A stretch of 64,000 nt of DNA, taken from NCBI RefSeq assembly GCF_026914185.1, contig NC_070558.1, forward strand, positions 8,317,501-8,381,500. Direction: 5' to 3'. The position numbers were made by a program, and so were the translations under genes. This DNA comes from Puccinia triticina (lineage: Eukaryota > Basidiomycota > Pucciniomycetes > Pucciniales > Pucciniaceae). Positions within the stretch are counted from its first letter, which is position 1. The number at the start of each line of letters is the position of its first letter. A model generated the notes under the pieces. It was not told where the DNA came from. It did not search any database and saw only the letters and a program-made list of their open reading frames with translations. Of this stretch, positions 43,701-54,880 are shown one piece after another.

Positions 43701-44312
43701 TTACATTCTCTCTTCTGCCATGCTCGATTTTTTTCCAGTGATGACCAAAACGGAACGAGTCTTACTCAGAGCCCAGTTTAGTTTGAATGGTCCATTGCCT
43801 TAATTTGGATCTTCAGTTCCTTTTCTGTAGTTTTGTGCATTGTTGTCGGAGAAGATTGTTCACTTGTTAATCAGTGATATTTTCTATATATTGACCATTG
43901 TAAGCAGATACGGAGAGTTCATAGCTTTGCTATATTCAACTCTGAACAAACAAAACCCTTGAGAACGAATGTTTACAATTTGTCTGAATGGCACATTTAT
44001 CAGGCTGGAACTATCATAAGTAATCCTCTAAGTGCCCTATTTCCCCGGGGGTCTACACCAACCAATCGGGAGAACACGTTGGGGAGGAGAAAGAACACGT
44101 CTGTTTGTATTGCTCAAACGTATGTTCATATGGACTTGTTATGCTTTCCAGCAGGAGACTTCCTGGTTTTCGGGGGAGGGGGAAGAAGGGGTTGAAATGT
44201 GTTTTCAGCGGATATATGTCATACGAAATTGAAGGCGGTATTTCTTTTGGGGTACAATTGTAAGCTTAAGAGTACATTTGATTGAGTGGAGGCTTATTGA
44301 TCGATTCATGCT

Positions 44313-45431
44313 TTAGTGGGAACGTTGGGCGGTTGGAGTGGTGCTCTGAGAACGGGATTTCTTTCGATGTGATTTGCCAAATGGTTTGATCCAGACTCTC
44401 CAGAAGATCGTCAGCAGGCCGTTCAAGAGTCCGATCGGTGGGACCAACCAGCCGAGCAACCAGATCACCTTATTGACCCACTTCTCAAACTTCCACACCA
44501 ATCTTTCGACTTGTCGCTCCAAGTCGACTAGCTGTCCCGAGTTATCTACGATGTGGTCAGCATATGATAGTTTGGATTTGAGTGGCATTTGGGCTGCGAT
44601 TCGGGTTTTCGCTTCAGCCCTACCCAGTCCATTTCGACTTTGTAGTCGTTGGAGTTGGAGCTCTTCGGAGCTTAGGTTGGCAACGTAACCATCAAACCAA
44701 ACAAATACACAAGTTTCCATCAAACACTCTTTTTTTATTTCTTGAAAAAAAAAAATCAGCAGAACTGAAAATAGCTTGAAATACCGACCAATACACGACG
44801 ACGACCTTCCCACAAAACTTCCACATCCCAGTTTCGATCAACAAAGGCGAGTCGACCACACAAACTTGGGTGCCAGTGAGCCACAGCTTGAGCAATCGAA
44901 GGACCATCAAGCGACGGATTTTTGGATGGAGTAGGCTATTGAGCCATTGTCGCTCGCTTGGTTTGTTGAAGATGATTTCACCGAGCCGTTCTCGATTTAA
45001 GCAACCATTGTGGGGATAGACGATGTCCGGCTGGCTTGAAAAGTGCTCTCGGATTGCAGTAAGTCCACTTGTGCCGGGTTCGACCACTTCCCGAGCAAGG
45101 TGATCCAAATCGATGACCGGCACGCAGTATGACTTCAGCAGACCGGAGACAGTCGACTTCCCTGCAAGCATAGGAGTTCCAAAAAATCATGTGGTCTCGA
45201 TCAGTTTATGTGCTGCTATTCACGAAAAAGGAGACATATGCGGATACAATCCCAAGGCTGCTGAGAAGAACAAATCATACCGGAGGCAATGCCGCCCGTT
45301 AGTCCCACGACTACAGTGGCAGGTTCCAATCATTCGCAATCCATCAAACCCAGGAGGAAGCAACTCGAATGGGATTATCAACTGGAAGTAGGCGATGGCC
45401 AGGCACAAAAACAGATTTACTGACCGAGCAT
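44313..45431 (-). CDS. Dephospho-CoA kinase with C-terminal membrane helix
   Basis: Four exons: 45431-45425, 45310-45281, 45161-44789, 44670-44313; 255 residues, phases consistent. The first exon is 7 nt (ATGCTCG). Splicing yields MLVVGLTGGIASGKST, the P-loop start of the CoaE/Cab5 family. DLDHLAREVVEPG, LNRERLGEIIF, LLHPKIRRLM, VCVVDSPLLIETG, VVVVYCSEELQLQRL and IAAQMPLKSKLSYADHIVDN follow in family order. It phosphorylates the ribose 3'-OH of dephospho-CoA with ATP, the last step of coenzyme A synthesis. A hydrophobic segment (VIWLLGWLVPPIGLLNGLL) and a basic tail near the C-terminus suggest anchoring to an internal membrane, as described for eukaryotic versions. Essential housekeeping gene; the model is strong although exon 1 is tiny. 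Confidence 0.92.
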
Positions 45432-45616
45432 AGGTTGGTAAATGTGTATCACTTTCCAAATATAGAAGTCCTTGGAGACCTTGAGGGGATAAATTGCCGG
45501 GGTATGGATACACGATTAAGTTGCAGGGGTGATGTCACACTATGACACTATCGAGGCTTCGGGCCCCCGGGGGATAGGCGAGGGATTCAACTCCCAGCTG
45601 GAAGGAATCTCATAAC

Positions 45617-45757
45617 CGAACTTAACAAAAGTCCCTCCCTGTGCTCGTCTCCGGAGGAAAGGCTTAGTTAAGCTCGTCTCATAACCTCAAGGCGCCGAGC
45701 TTAACAAAGCCTCTCTGGAGGAGGGCCCCGCAGGGTCTCTGTCTCACAGAGAGGCTT
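45617..45757. repeat. Dispersed hairpin repeats, members 2 and 3
   Basis: First unit: CGAACTTAACAAAAG and TCCCTCC opposite GGAGGAAAGGCTTAGTTAAGC (about 45617-45675). Second unit: perfect 11-bp arms AAGCCTCTCTG (45707-45717) and CAGAGAGGCTT (45747-45757) enclosing GAGGAGGGCCCCGCAGGG. No gene lies between 45432 and 46675. Confidence 0.65.
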
Positions 45758-46365
45758 GCCCCCAAGCGGCGAGGTTTGGCGTGAATCCTGACGGGCCCGA
45801 GGCTCGGCCAACCCCCAAATTTCATTAAATCCTTTGTTACACATCAACCACTGCCGGGATAGGCCCATGAGTGGCATGGCCTTGAAGCCTAGCTTCTTGC
45901 GCAGGCAGCCAGCCATCCACCATCCATCAAGCCCCTTGTAGAGCTGCTGGACATGCTTTCAAAAACCATGCCGAGCTTGTCCCAGCGAGCAGAGCGTGTT
46001 TTTTTCAACTCCTGTACACATTTTATGTGTGGCCTGCATACCAAATGTAGTTCATTGTTCAATTCAAACAATAAACATACTTCATGTACTTATTAGAAGT
46101 AATTGAAACTTTCATGTACTTATCCAATAGTATGGTGTAAGATCAATCCTGGAATCATGATTCCATGACTTCACATCCTTGTAGCTTTAAGGCCATTCAA
46201 GGCATCAAAATGTGGCCTATGTAGTCTTGAAGGCCAGATGCAGACCTTCAATTTGGCACCTGGGTGGCCCATTTGGCCACCAGGATGCTATAGAAAAGTG
46301 GTGCCAAACTTTCACACCAGCCAAATGGGTGAAAGCTGTACTCAGGACTCACGCCAAATTTTGCC

Positions 46366-46450
46366 GCTTAGTCCCAAGTCCCTCCTTCGGAGGCTCGCAC
46401 TTCTCGCAAGGGGCCCCTGCCTGCCCCTCAGAAGAGGGACTGACTAAGTT
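46366..46450. repeat. Dispersed hairpin repeat, member 4
   Basis: CTTAGTCCCAAGTCCCTCC on the left and GAGGGACTGACTAAG on the right are imperfect inverted ends about 85 bp apart. A further left-end half (CCGAACTTAACGCAGTCCC) stands alone near 46510. Confidence 0.5.
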
Positions 46451-46675
46451 TGCAAGGCGCCGCCTGTGAGTCGGAACTGCTGTGGTGGCTGAATCCTGGG
46501 GTATACAGAGCTTAACCGAACTTAACGCAGTCCCTCCGTAATTGTGACATATGCCATTACAACGCTTGGTGTTTGGCATGCCACAATCGTAATATATTGA
46601 TATATATGTGAATCACCCACCCGATCATTACACTGCCCTCAATACACGCTGCCCTGGATACGCTGCATTTCAACA

Positions 46676-47928
46676 ATGGAGGAAGAATCCTTTCTTGACC
46701 CAAATCTTCTAACTCAACAAACACTACCCCAAACTTCAAGGACGTCCAGTCAGCCAGGATTCAATACCCGTGGGCGAGGAAAGTCCCAAGGAAGAGGTCA
46801 AGGACAACGATCAACCGGACCCATCCAATCATGTGCAAACAAACCCGTGGATCCAGACAACAATACATATGCAACCATGGCTGCTGCTGGTGTGACCCGC
46901 AAAAAGCTCATCTGGACGGGTCCAATGGAGCTCATGATGCTTGATCTTTATGTCAAGGAGGTCCACAAAGGGAAGCAATCGGACTCCGGATTTCAAAGTA
47001 CATCTCATCGATTCGTTGCACAAGAGTTGAGGAAGAATCTCCCCAAGCTTGAAAACTTGCTGGATTACACCAAGGTAAAATCCAAGCTCAGCCAGTCCTT
47101 CAAAAAGGACTATGACACATTCTCGGTGTGTAAAGATGCAAGCGGCTTTGGTTGGGATGAAACAAACTGTGAAGTGATAGCCTCAGATGATGTCTGGGAG
47201 AGGTTTTTGGAAGTGTGTCTGTATTTTTGTTTTGCTGGTCCCAATGACCAAGAAATGAGGTTGACTATTTTTTAAAGTTGCATCCACACGCAAAAACGTT
47301 TCAAGGCACCCCCTTTCCTGAATATTGCAAGCCGGAAATCATCTTTGGCTCTTTGGCAGCGACGGGAGATGCTTCTTGCTCAATTGGTGATTGTGTTGCT
47401 CAACTGCAGGCCCAAGCAGCAGGCATCCTTCCTTCCCCCAATCCTTCTCTGACCACCAATACAACCCTAACCACCAATGCATACTCACCTAATCCTGCAC
47501 CAAATCTTGGCGAACCCAGCAATCAACCAAATCTTGGCAAACCCACCAATCAACCAAATCTTGGCAAACCCACCAATCAACACTTAGCAAGTCCGTCGGC
47601 ATACCTTACTTGCTCTCATAGAAAGAAAGACCCAGTAGCTGTGGCAATTGAGGGTCTTGTTTCATATATGGAATCATCCCAAAAGCAAGCTGATTGTCTT
47701 GAAGAGCAAAGAGCCTCTAACTATCAAGCACGCCAGGCACCGACCAAGACCAATCTTTAACGGGCAATCAATCTGTATCAGGAGGAGTATGAACAGGAGG
47801 CCAGCCAGGAAGAGTTGCTATGAGCATTCAAAATATTTTGGGACAAACAAAGCACCCAGATTTTCATCAGTATTCAAAACAAGGAGCTCCACTCAAAATG
47901 GCTTGACGACATGATCAAAGCACTCTGA
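46676..47928 (+). pseudogene. Myb/SANT-like DNA-binding protein (Harbinger partner), 3' end decayed
   Basis: Exon 1 is 46676-47212 (ATG, MEEESFLDPN). The intron is 47213-47277 (GTGTGT...TTTAAAG). Exon 2 begins LHPHAKTFQGTPFPEY. The Myb/SANT-like trihelix (about residues 75-185) includes LIWTGPMELMMLDLYVKEV, STSHRFVAQELRKNLPKL and KVKSKLSQSFKKDYD. The C-terminal half has NLGKPTNQP repeats. The frame meets TAA at 47758 but stays coding-like beyond it (AINLYQEEYEQEASQEELL), with TGA at 47821 and an end at 47926. PIF/Harbinger transposons encode such a protein next to the transposase to help it bind ends. The transposase relic at 48240-48920 faces it tail to tail, which fits one old element. A shortened 339-residue product is still possible. 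Confidence 0.75.
47512..47583 (+). repeat. 27-bp tandem repeat in the Myb/SANT-like gene
   Basis: About three in-frame copies encode PNLGxPxNQ (P-N-L-G-E/K-P-S/T-N-Q). The reading frame is kept, as expected for expansion inside a coding exon. Confidence 0.75.
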
Positions 47929-48239
47929 AACTTTGTTATTTTTACTTGCTAGCTTTATTGTTTTATCTTTCAGCTTTCTCTTTTATCTTCCCCCCCCAGT
48001 TGTTTCCATTGAGCCCTGAAATGCTTAGAAGCCTTCATGAAACCATAGTTCAACCGGAAAGATTTGCCTCTGGTACTGTGGCAAATCAATCACAATTGAG
48101 TATAGGTCAATTGGGCAAACCAGCAGTCGGAAGACTCAAGGAAAGTAGCAAGGGGAGTGATAAGAAAACAGCGGATACAATTTGCTTGTTATCAAACATG
48201 GAAAAAGGAATGGTGGCCCCCATCAGCCAAATCGTGTCT

Positions 48240-48920
48240 CAAGTGTAGCTACATATTGTTCCCAGAGCGCTTGAGCTATGGAATCCCTCCAATTCTCACA
48301 CTCCTCTCAGTATTGGATTGCACTAATTTCCTTGTCAGGAATCGGAGTTTCAGATGGTTGATTCCTCATTGCCAAATCTGATACCTCAAAGACCTCATCC
48401 AGCTCGCCATTTTGGAGGATGTTAATGTTATGTATGCAAGCACATGCCATCACAATGTTGTATTGCTGCTCCAGTCAATACCCGCAGGCGGTGGTGAGGA
48501 TCTTGAATCGCTGCTTCAAGACCCCAAAACATTGCTCAATGATTTTTTGAAGGCTTGAATGGCGTAGATTAAACAGCTCTTCACGGTTTTCTGGCCTACA
48601 CACACAATCATCAGCTATGTGTCAAGGCACATATAAAGGAGGACATATTGGCATACATACCTTTGATTTGCCATTCCTTGCTCTCGTAGATGGTATTGTG
48701 TCCCTTGGTATGGTACCAAAACTCCCCAATCCAGGCCATACCCCGCATTGGCAAGGTAGAAACTACTAGATGGTATTGTGAATTCATTTGATTGAGCATT
48801 GTCCAGTACACATGATTCATGAGCGGTTCCTTCTAAGATTGCAACCCGGGCCTCCGGGTTTGGGTACGGCTCTCCCAAGATCTGAACCCAACATATCCGG
48901 CTCTGATGCCGGGTATCCAT
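48240..48920 (-). pseudogene. PIF/Harbinger-type (DDE_Tnp4) transposase relic, second copy
   Basis: The minus strand reads EGTAHESCVLDNAQSNEF, FYLANAGYGLDWGVLVPYQG, TQYHLREQGMANQR, then a 65-nt intron (48596-48660, GTATGT...TGTAG) and PENREELFNLRHSSLQ, IIEQCFGVLKQRFKIL, IVMACACIHNINILQN. These match the second half of DDE_Tnp4 transposases, including the third catalytic region. In-frame TGA codons occur after TTACGY and after ISAIQY. The N-terminal half is missing upstream of about 48920. It is a different copy from 342-10103. The tail-to-tail Myb/SANT-like gene is its likely partner. Confidence 0.8.
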
Positions 48921-49016
48921 CGGATCTCTTGCTTTTTTTGGAATTTGCGCTACTTGACGTGAATGTGGGATCCCTGATCATCCCTGGACCACCAATCGCG
49001 CGATTTCTCTTGTCCA

Positions 49017-50228
49017 ATGCCTGCAAAACGCCCCGTTGAAGAAGTGGAAACCAGCTCTGACTCAGATATCAAACAAATCACGGCTCCTGCAAAAACTCAA
49101 GATACCAGCAGGAAAAGCTGTGTCTGGCAGTATTTCAAGACAACAACAAGCAAAGGCGTTTGTCACAATGTTTGTCAGGTCAACAAGAATCCTGGCGGCG
49201 GTAATGTGTGCCTTGTAAAACTTGCGGTTGACAGGAAAGGATCAACAAAGAGTATGGCGAATCACTTGGACCACATTCATCGTATATATGAAGGAAAGTC
49301 AAATGTGGGTGCAATCACCAAGTTCTTACAGAAGGGGAAAGTACGCAAAAAGCTTGATCGTGAATCCTTGACCTCTGCTGTTGCTTGCTTTTTCATTAAC
49401 TGCAACATCCCATTCCACGACATTGACAATGAAGACTTTAGAGAACTTCTTCAACTTGCCAATCCAGAAACAAGCCAATTTCTATGCGGAAAAGATATTC
49501 TTGCCGCCTTCATACAGAAATCTTTTGTGCAAGGAACTTGACTCTAGAATAAGTCTGACATGTCACACTTGGACGTCTCCTAGCAACTTATCTATACTTG
49601 GAGTTACTGCGCACTGGATCACCAAAGACTTTTTACTCAAGTCAATGGTCTTAGCTGTGGTACCAATCAAAGGCAGCCACACTGGGATTAACCTTGGAAG
49701 TCACCTAGTCGATGTACTTGAGGCTTTTGGCATATCTGATAAGATCTTCTGTATCACAGCCAATAACACGTCAAACAATGGGACGGTGGGGACCCATTTG
49801 GACACGGCAATCTCTTTCAACTCAAAGGAACACATGCTTGGTTGTATGGCCCATGTGATCAATCTTGCCACTCAAGCTGGAATAAAAGCTTTTTCCAAAC
49901 CACCACCAGCGCCACCTGCGATTATGTCGGGGATTCTAAACAATCAACCATCTCCAGATGAAGTCTCTAGTATTGTCTCACGCATCAGTGGCTTTGCAAC
50001 CTTTCTGAAGCGCTTGCCACAAAAGTTGGCAGCCTTTGACGGAATTGTCAAAGGTATCATCGGAAAAAAACTCTTGATGATTCAAGATGTTTCCACTCAA
50101 TGGAATTCAACTTTTTCCATGCTTGAAAGGGCATTGAAACTTTGCAATTGCATAAAAATCTTTTGCAAAACAAACAATGTGAAAAAAAAATACGGCCTCT
50201 CTTCTAGCAAATGGAAGACAGTCCAACA
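49017..50228 (+). pseudogene. hAT transposase with BED-type zinc finger, frameshifted and truncated
   Basis: ATG at 49017 (MPAKRPVEEVETSSDSDIKQ). A BED-like finger follows: VWQYFKTTTSKGVCHNVCQV ... SMANHLDHIH. Next comes the hAT N-terminal region (NCNIPFHDIDNEDFRELLQL, ANPETSQFLCGKDI). At 49500-49545 the frame breaks with an apparent small deletion; the next frame continues with SRISLTCHTWTSPSNLSILG, VTAHWI, GSHTGINLGSHLVDVLEAFG, ITANNTSNNGTVGTHLD, MLGCMAHVINLATQ and VSTQWNSTFSMLERALKL. It stops at SSSKWKTVQ where other repeat sequence begins (about 50228), so the C-terminal hATC dimerisation region is gone. hAT transposases move elements with 8-bp target duplications, like two MITEs seen here. 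Confidence 0.85.
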
Positions 50229-50405
50229 TAGAGATGAACATTTGGTACCTGTTGGGGGGTACCCCACACCGCTTGGCAGGTACCCCTTGCACCCGTTGCG
50301 CACCCGCCAGGCGGTGCCGGGTGCATTGTGAGGTACAAGCTTTTGGGAGAGAAGTGGTGCGGTACCTGGGTACCTCCCATGGTCCCGCAGCTGGGTAGCC
50401 TGTGA
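50229..50405. mobile_element. Partial hAT-like insertion truncating the hAT transposase
   Basis: Begins TAGAGATGAACATTTGGTAC (50232), like the ends of the foldback MITE at 40834, then GGTACC-rich, GC-rich sequence (GGTACCCC, CACCCGC words). No right inverted repeat or second target duplication was found, so its right border is approximate. Confidence 0.4.
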
Positions 50406-50516
50406 CGTATGACATACAAAGCACTGTCATCAAAGCAGTAGCGGATGTCATGATGTATATGTTCTATCCTCACCTTGCAGACCGGACCTCCTCTAGCTCA
50501 ACCAATCATCTCCACC

Positions 50517-51583
50517 ATGGCTTCCACCTGCAGACAACACAAACCGCAATCATCTCAAGCATCATCAATCCAAGGTAATCCGGAAGAAGAATTAAGTCAA
50601 ACCACTAGCCAAGAAGTAAATACAGATGTCCATCCTCCAAAGAGCACCAGCATCCCACCCTCTGAGCTTTGTAAAATGATGACCAACACCAACAAGGAAG
50701 AGTTATGTGAGTATCTTTAATTCCTCATTTTTTTTTCTCATACACAATTCTGACTCAGTATTATTCTTTTGTATAGATTGAGCTCAGAAAGTCGCTTCAA
50801 ACTTGAACAGTTCCAGTTACGCTTTGTATGGTGTGCCTGAGCTTTCCAATCAATTGGATAAGCATGGAAGGCAAATGATTGCCTATCCTTGCAAATTGTG
50901 AGTTTTTTTATTCATAATAAACAATATTTATTCAATTCTGAATCTATTTTATTCCTTTTCTAGGTGCGGCATTAAAATTAATTGTCCGACCGCGGACTCA
51001 TCTTGTAGCAATCTAAACAAGCATGCGTCCCTCTGCATCCAAAAACAATGTGAAACCAAATCTAGTCACTCGCTGGGTAGTCTTGGGATTTCAGGAACTG
51101 GCGACTTGCAAGCCAAAGAGGTACGTCAAGAGGTCCTTGTTTGGAGAACTGAAATCTCAGCTGCTGATATTTAGGCTTCAGGTTCCTCAACTCTGCGCAG
51201 TATGGTGTGCTGAAGCAGCAAGGCCGTTCTTGGCGCTTACTGATCCAAGCCACAAGGCTATCCTCCATATCACGGTCCTCAAGAATCTACCAAGACCGCA
51301 GGACGTTTCCAAGCATATTCATATTCTCTATTCAGTGATTCAAAGCAACTACCGTGGTGTCTTAAGTGTGGGTTGCTCTTTATTCTTTTATTCATTTCAT
51401 TTTTTTATTGCTTTCTGATAATCATTATTCTATTGGTAGGAACACAAAGGTGCTTTATATCTTGGAGTCGATGCTTGGCAGTCGCCAAACGGATTCGACA
51501 TCTTGGGAACAGTCGTCTACCAATTAGCTGAAGCTGGCCCCAAGGATATCAGTCTAGAGGCTATGCCTCTAGACTTTGTTAGG
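50517..51583 (+). pseudogene. hAT transposase 5' fragment, plus-strand copy
   Basis: Exons 50517-50706, 50777-50897, 50964-51120, 51182-51367 and 51440-51583. It reads MASTCRQHKPQSSQASSIQG, then SSSYALYGVPELSNQLDKHG, a BED-like finger (YPCKLCGIKINCPT...LNKHASLC), VPQLCAVWCAEAARPFLAL and LGVDAWQSPNGFDILGTVVY. A TGA stands at the start of exon 2 where the minus-strand copy has CGG. Homology to that copy ends at LDFVR, exactly where TAGGGATGAGCC begins. It lacks the catalytic region and hATC part. Exon lengths 121 and 186 equal those of the minus-strand copy, which supports both models. Confidence 0.8.
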
Positions 51584-51790
51584 TAGGGATGAGCCTTCGT
51601 ACCCGGGTACCCGCCACGGGTGCGGGTACTACCCTAAATTATAACCCAGATTAGATACCCGCACCTGCACCTGCACCCGCTAAAGCAGGTCAAAGCATAT
51701 ACCTGGGTACTGGTTTGAAGGTAGCGGGTTCAGGCGGCGGGTACCCGTTGTTTAATCCTTTTTTGCTCGCAAGAAACTGCTCCTGAGTAT
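51584..51790. mobile_element. hAT-like repeat interrupting the plus-strand hAT copy
   Basis: Starts TAGGGATGAGCC, a hAT-style end, then alternating GGGTACCC, GGTGCGGGT and CACCTGCACC words. The reverse-complemented right side (ACGGGTACCCGCC) resembles the left. No 8-bp duplication is visible, so it is truncated or joined by a deletion. Confidence 0.4.
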
Positions 51791-51796
51791 TTATTA

Positions 51797-54701
51797 CTAA
51801 CTAATTTGAGAGCTATCTACCTCAACAATCTCCTCATTCTTCTTAACTTTTCCCTTGCATTTTTGTATCTCTTTTCTCCTCTGTTCCATCTTCCATGTAC
51901 GCAACATGCCAGTTTGTATCTTACCGTTTTTTGAGTAGAAAGAAACTGCCATTCCTCGAGTGAGAGAGGAGTCACTGAGGCGGTGACGCCTCACCAAAAC
52001 ATAATCCCAACCAAAGTTGAATGATCGCTCGACGTCCACCGTAGTTGCTGTTTCATACACAAGTTGTCAGATGGTTGTTTCAAAAATATAAGATAGAGAA
52101 AAAAACATACCTGGACAACTGAGGACATCCAGTGCCATCTGGAGCAGGCCTCCATGATTATTTCCCGCACGCCCTTGGGCAATCCACCACTTTAGAGGGC
52201 TCACCGGCTGCCCTTCATCATCCAAATTTAACCCTCCAGCAAGCCACATAGTGAGTGGATCACTCAATGCAGTGCCTGTGCGTGCTTCAAAAGCACCACT
52301 CAGCCGGGCAAGAACACCTGTCTGAGGCTGGCGTGCAGATATTAGCAAGATATTAGCAGGCTTGAATAACAATAAGATTGAAATGAAAAAAGAAAGTTGC
52401 TTTGGTTTCAATCACCTTTGGGCGGGGATTGGGTCTAGTCGGAGGTGGCTGAGTTAGAGGTTTGTACTGACTTTCCCACATATCTCTGGCAAGTCGCACG
52501 GCCTCAGAAATCCACTCGGGTTCCCACTTTGCCAGTTTGAAATATTCATCTTTAAAAGATGGGTTCAGAACTTGGGAATTACAAAGTAAGTTGTGTTTAT
52601 CAGTTTTTATGTCAAAGGTTAATTTATAATAAAACTTACTCATAGCAACCCGGTACAGCGGCGAGCAATCCGTAAGGGTATAGTATTTGTTTGTCAGACG
52701 AAGGCCTGCACGGCAAGCATTCCTCAAGGCCGCAGGGTATACATCACGCTGATAAGAAATGATGCTTGATAAGTGACTGGTGATTTGGTCGATGAAGACA
52801 ACCACTTGTGATATTTGCGCCCCGCCGCAAGTTGAGACAATAAGGGTTATTTCATAGAAGGGTTCTAGTATGTTGACGAGGTCGCGTGCCAAGTTGAGAT
52901 CAATTTGGTTGATGTGATAAGCTCGATCAGTGCCGTGTTGCTTATCCTTCTGCCACTCAAGACTGCATACCAAAATGTTAGTATGTTTGGATTGAGTGGG
53001 AAAATAACTACTCACATCGCCGCCGAGCATTGCTGGATACTGGAGAGTTGCACCTGGTCCTGATGTCCCGCTTGGCATTGTGTGGTGTTGAACATTCCTT
53101 CTCTTGACAGATCTCCACAAAGAGTGCCTTGGAGTTTGGCGACTTGTTCAGCTTCTGCGAAATCGCTCGGAACTAGCAATACATATCAGTAATTTTCTGG
53201 AATTTTGAAAACAGGAAATAACGGAATACCTTTGCCAAGCTCTCCTTGCATGATTGGGAAGTGTATACATCATCATTGTCTTCGTCACTCAAATCATTGA
53301 TGTTGCCAGTTTCCAGTTTGAGTTCTTGATCATCAATGGGATTTGTAATACACCCAGGGTTGATTGGATCATTGGATAAGTCTTCATCGGAGTCTTCATT
53401 GTTCAAATGGGTACCTTTGTTGTACCTGTGTATGGTTAGCAAAAAATCAGCAGAGTTCACCTGTGAAAAGAGAAGAACATACATACAACTCAATCTGGTG
53501 TTCTGTGTCCTCTTCATCATCTTGGTCGGATTCATCCAAGTCCATGCTCTTGTTAAAGTTGTCCTGCCCACTGTTTTTCTTCTTGTGGCTTCCGAAAGGG
53601 CGCAAAATGACTTGAACAATCAAATTCAAGATATGCGCAAAACATCAAACCCATTCGGTCTTGCCGTGGAATTGAGCCCACTTGAACTTCTTGATTTCAT
53701 TCACCATTGTTTGATTATTCGTGGCGTTATTGGTGACTATACCACAGATCTGCAAGAAAAAAAGCAATTAATCCAAGTAATAGATGAAGATAGTAACTCT
53801 GACATGCTTACCTTGTTTTTTAAACCAAATTTTTCAACAATTATCCAGACGGTGTCGGCCAAATAGGCACCTGTGTGTCTGTCTTTTAACCTAACAAAGT
53901 CAAGAGGCATTGACTCCAATTCAAAGTCCCCATTTTCTTGTTGAACCAAGCAATATATTACCGTTCCTAGGATATCAAACCCATTAGGGGACTGCCAGGC
54001 ATCAAGGCCTAAGTACATGGCGCCTTGATGACTCTAGCAACAAGTAAAAACATAAAAATTAGTAAAAATAAGCAACATAAAAAAGAAAAAAAGAACAAAC
54101 TTTGAATGATTCTATGAGAGACTCCTGTACCAACGTATAAAGCCTGAATATGTCATGGGACACCGTCTTTCGTGTAGGCAAATTTTTCAGGACAATCGGA
54201 TGCAGAATGTTTTGATGTGCGCCCTTGCCAAGAGCTATGAAAGGTCAAGCAGTTTCAGCGCACCAGATTGCACAGAGCTGGGGGACCTATTCAATAAAAC
54301 ATTCAGTCCTTATTGAGTGAGATGAAAAAGAAGCAATTGGATTGACTTACCTCTTGCAGATCTATATCACCGGTTCCAGATACACGGCCAAGCGCGGCAA
54401 GTTTGACAGTATCATTCACTGCTTGTTGCTTTTTGAGGCAACCAGCAACATGCTTTGAGAGGTTAGTCGGAGACGTATTGTATGTAGGGCGGTGGATTTT
54501 TGAGCCACAGCTGCAGTTTACGACATGAGAAGTGATGAGTGGAAGTAATTGGAAAGAATTCCAGAAAAGAAACTACCCACCTCTTACACAAGAATGCAAT
54601 CATCCTGCGCCCGTGTTTGTTGAGTTGGTCAGAAAGCATGGGCGGGTCGTAGTACGCATAGGCTGAACTGTTGGAATTGCTGTGCAATTTACGTGCCCGA
54701 T
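51797..54701 (-). pseudogene. hAT transposase, nearly full-length minus-strand copy
   Basis: Eleven exons: 54701-54581, 54510-54351, 54286-54101, 54033-53812, 53749-53487, 53425-53230, 53172-53016, 52962-52640, 52570-52416, 52327-52111, 52047-51797. It encodes a BED-like finger (CGSKIHRPTYNTSPTNLSKH), LGLDAWQSPNGFDILGTV, ICGIVTNNATNNQTM, CFAHILNLIVQVILRPFG, an acidic stretch, LEWQKDKQHGTDRAYHINQ, FKLAKWEPEWISEAVRLA and the hATC motif TTVDVERSFNFGWDYV. Lesions: TGA at 54245-54247 and 53645-53647 (both simplest as CGA changes), a 1-base shift near 53040, and no recognisable first exon upstream of 54701. It was once an autonomous hAT element; no terminal repeats were found. Confidence 0.85.
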
Positions 54702-54837
54702 CTGGAAAATGAAAAAATTTGTCAGTTTTTCACTTGTTTAGCAATAAAGATTAAAGGTGGAGCTTGCGAGGTACCAACTGAGCTCTTGATCATCAGAAAT
54801 TTGATGAGTCGTTGACGCTTGAGTATTTGCGGGAGTC

Positions 54838-54880
54838 GTGCTATGCCCGCCCTTCAGAAGTGGGACTGAATAAGTTCGGT
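54838..54880 (-). repeat. Dispersed hairpin repeat, member 5
   Basis: On the minus strand CCGAACTTATTCAGTCCCAC and TTCTGAAGGGCGGGC match the edge of the family at 45617 and 46366. It replaces the expected first exon of the minus-strand hAT copy. Confidence 0.45.

Noticed and set aside
49381..49540. An intron joining the two halves of the first hAT transposase
   Set aside because: The halves overlap in sequence at 49500-49545 in different frames and lack a usable donor and acceptor pair. A frameshift with a small deletion explains them better.
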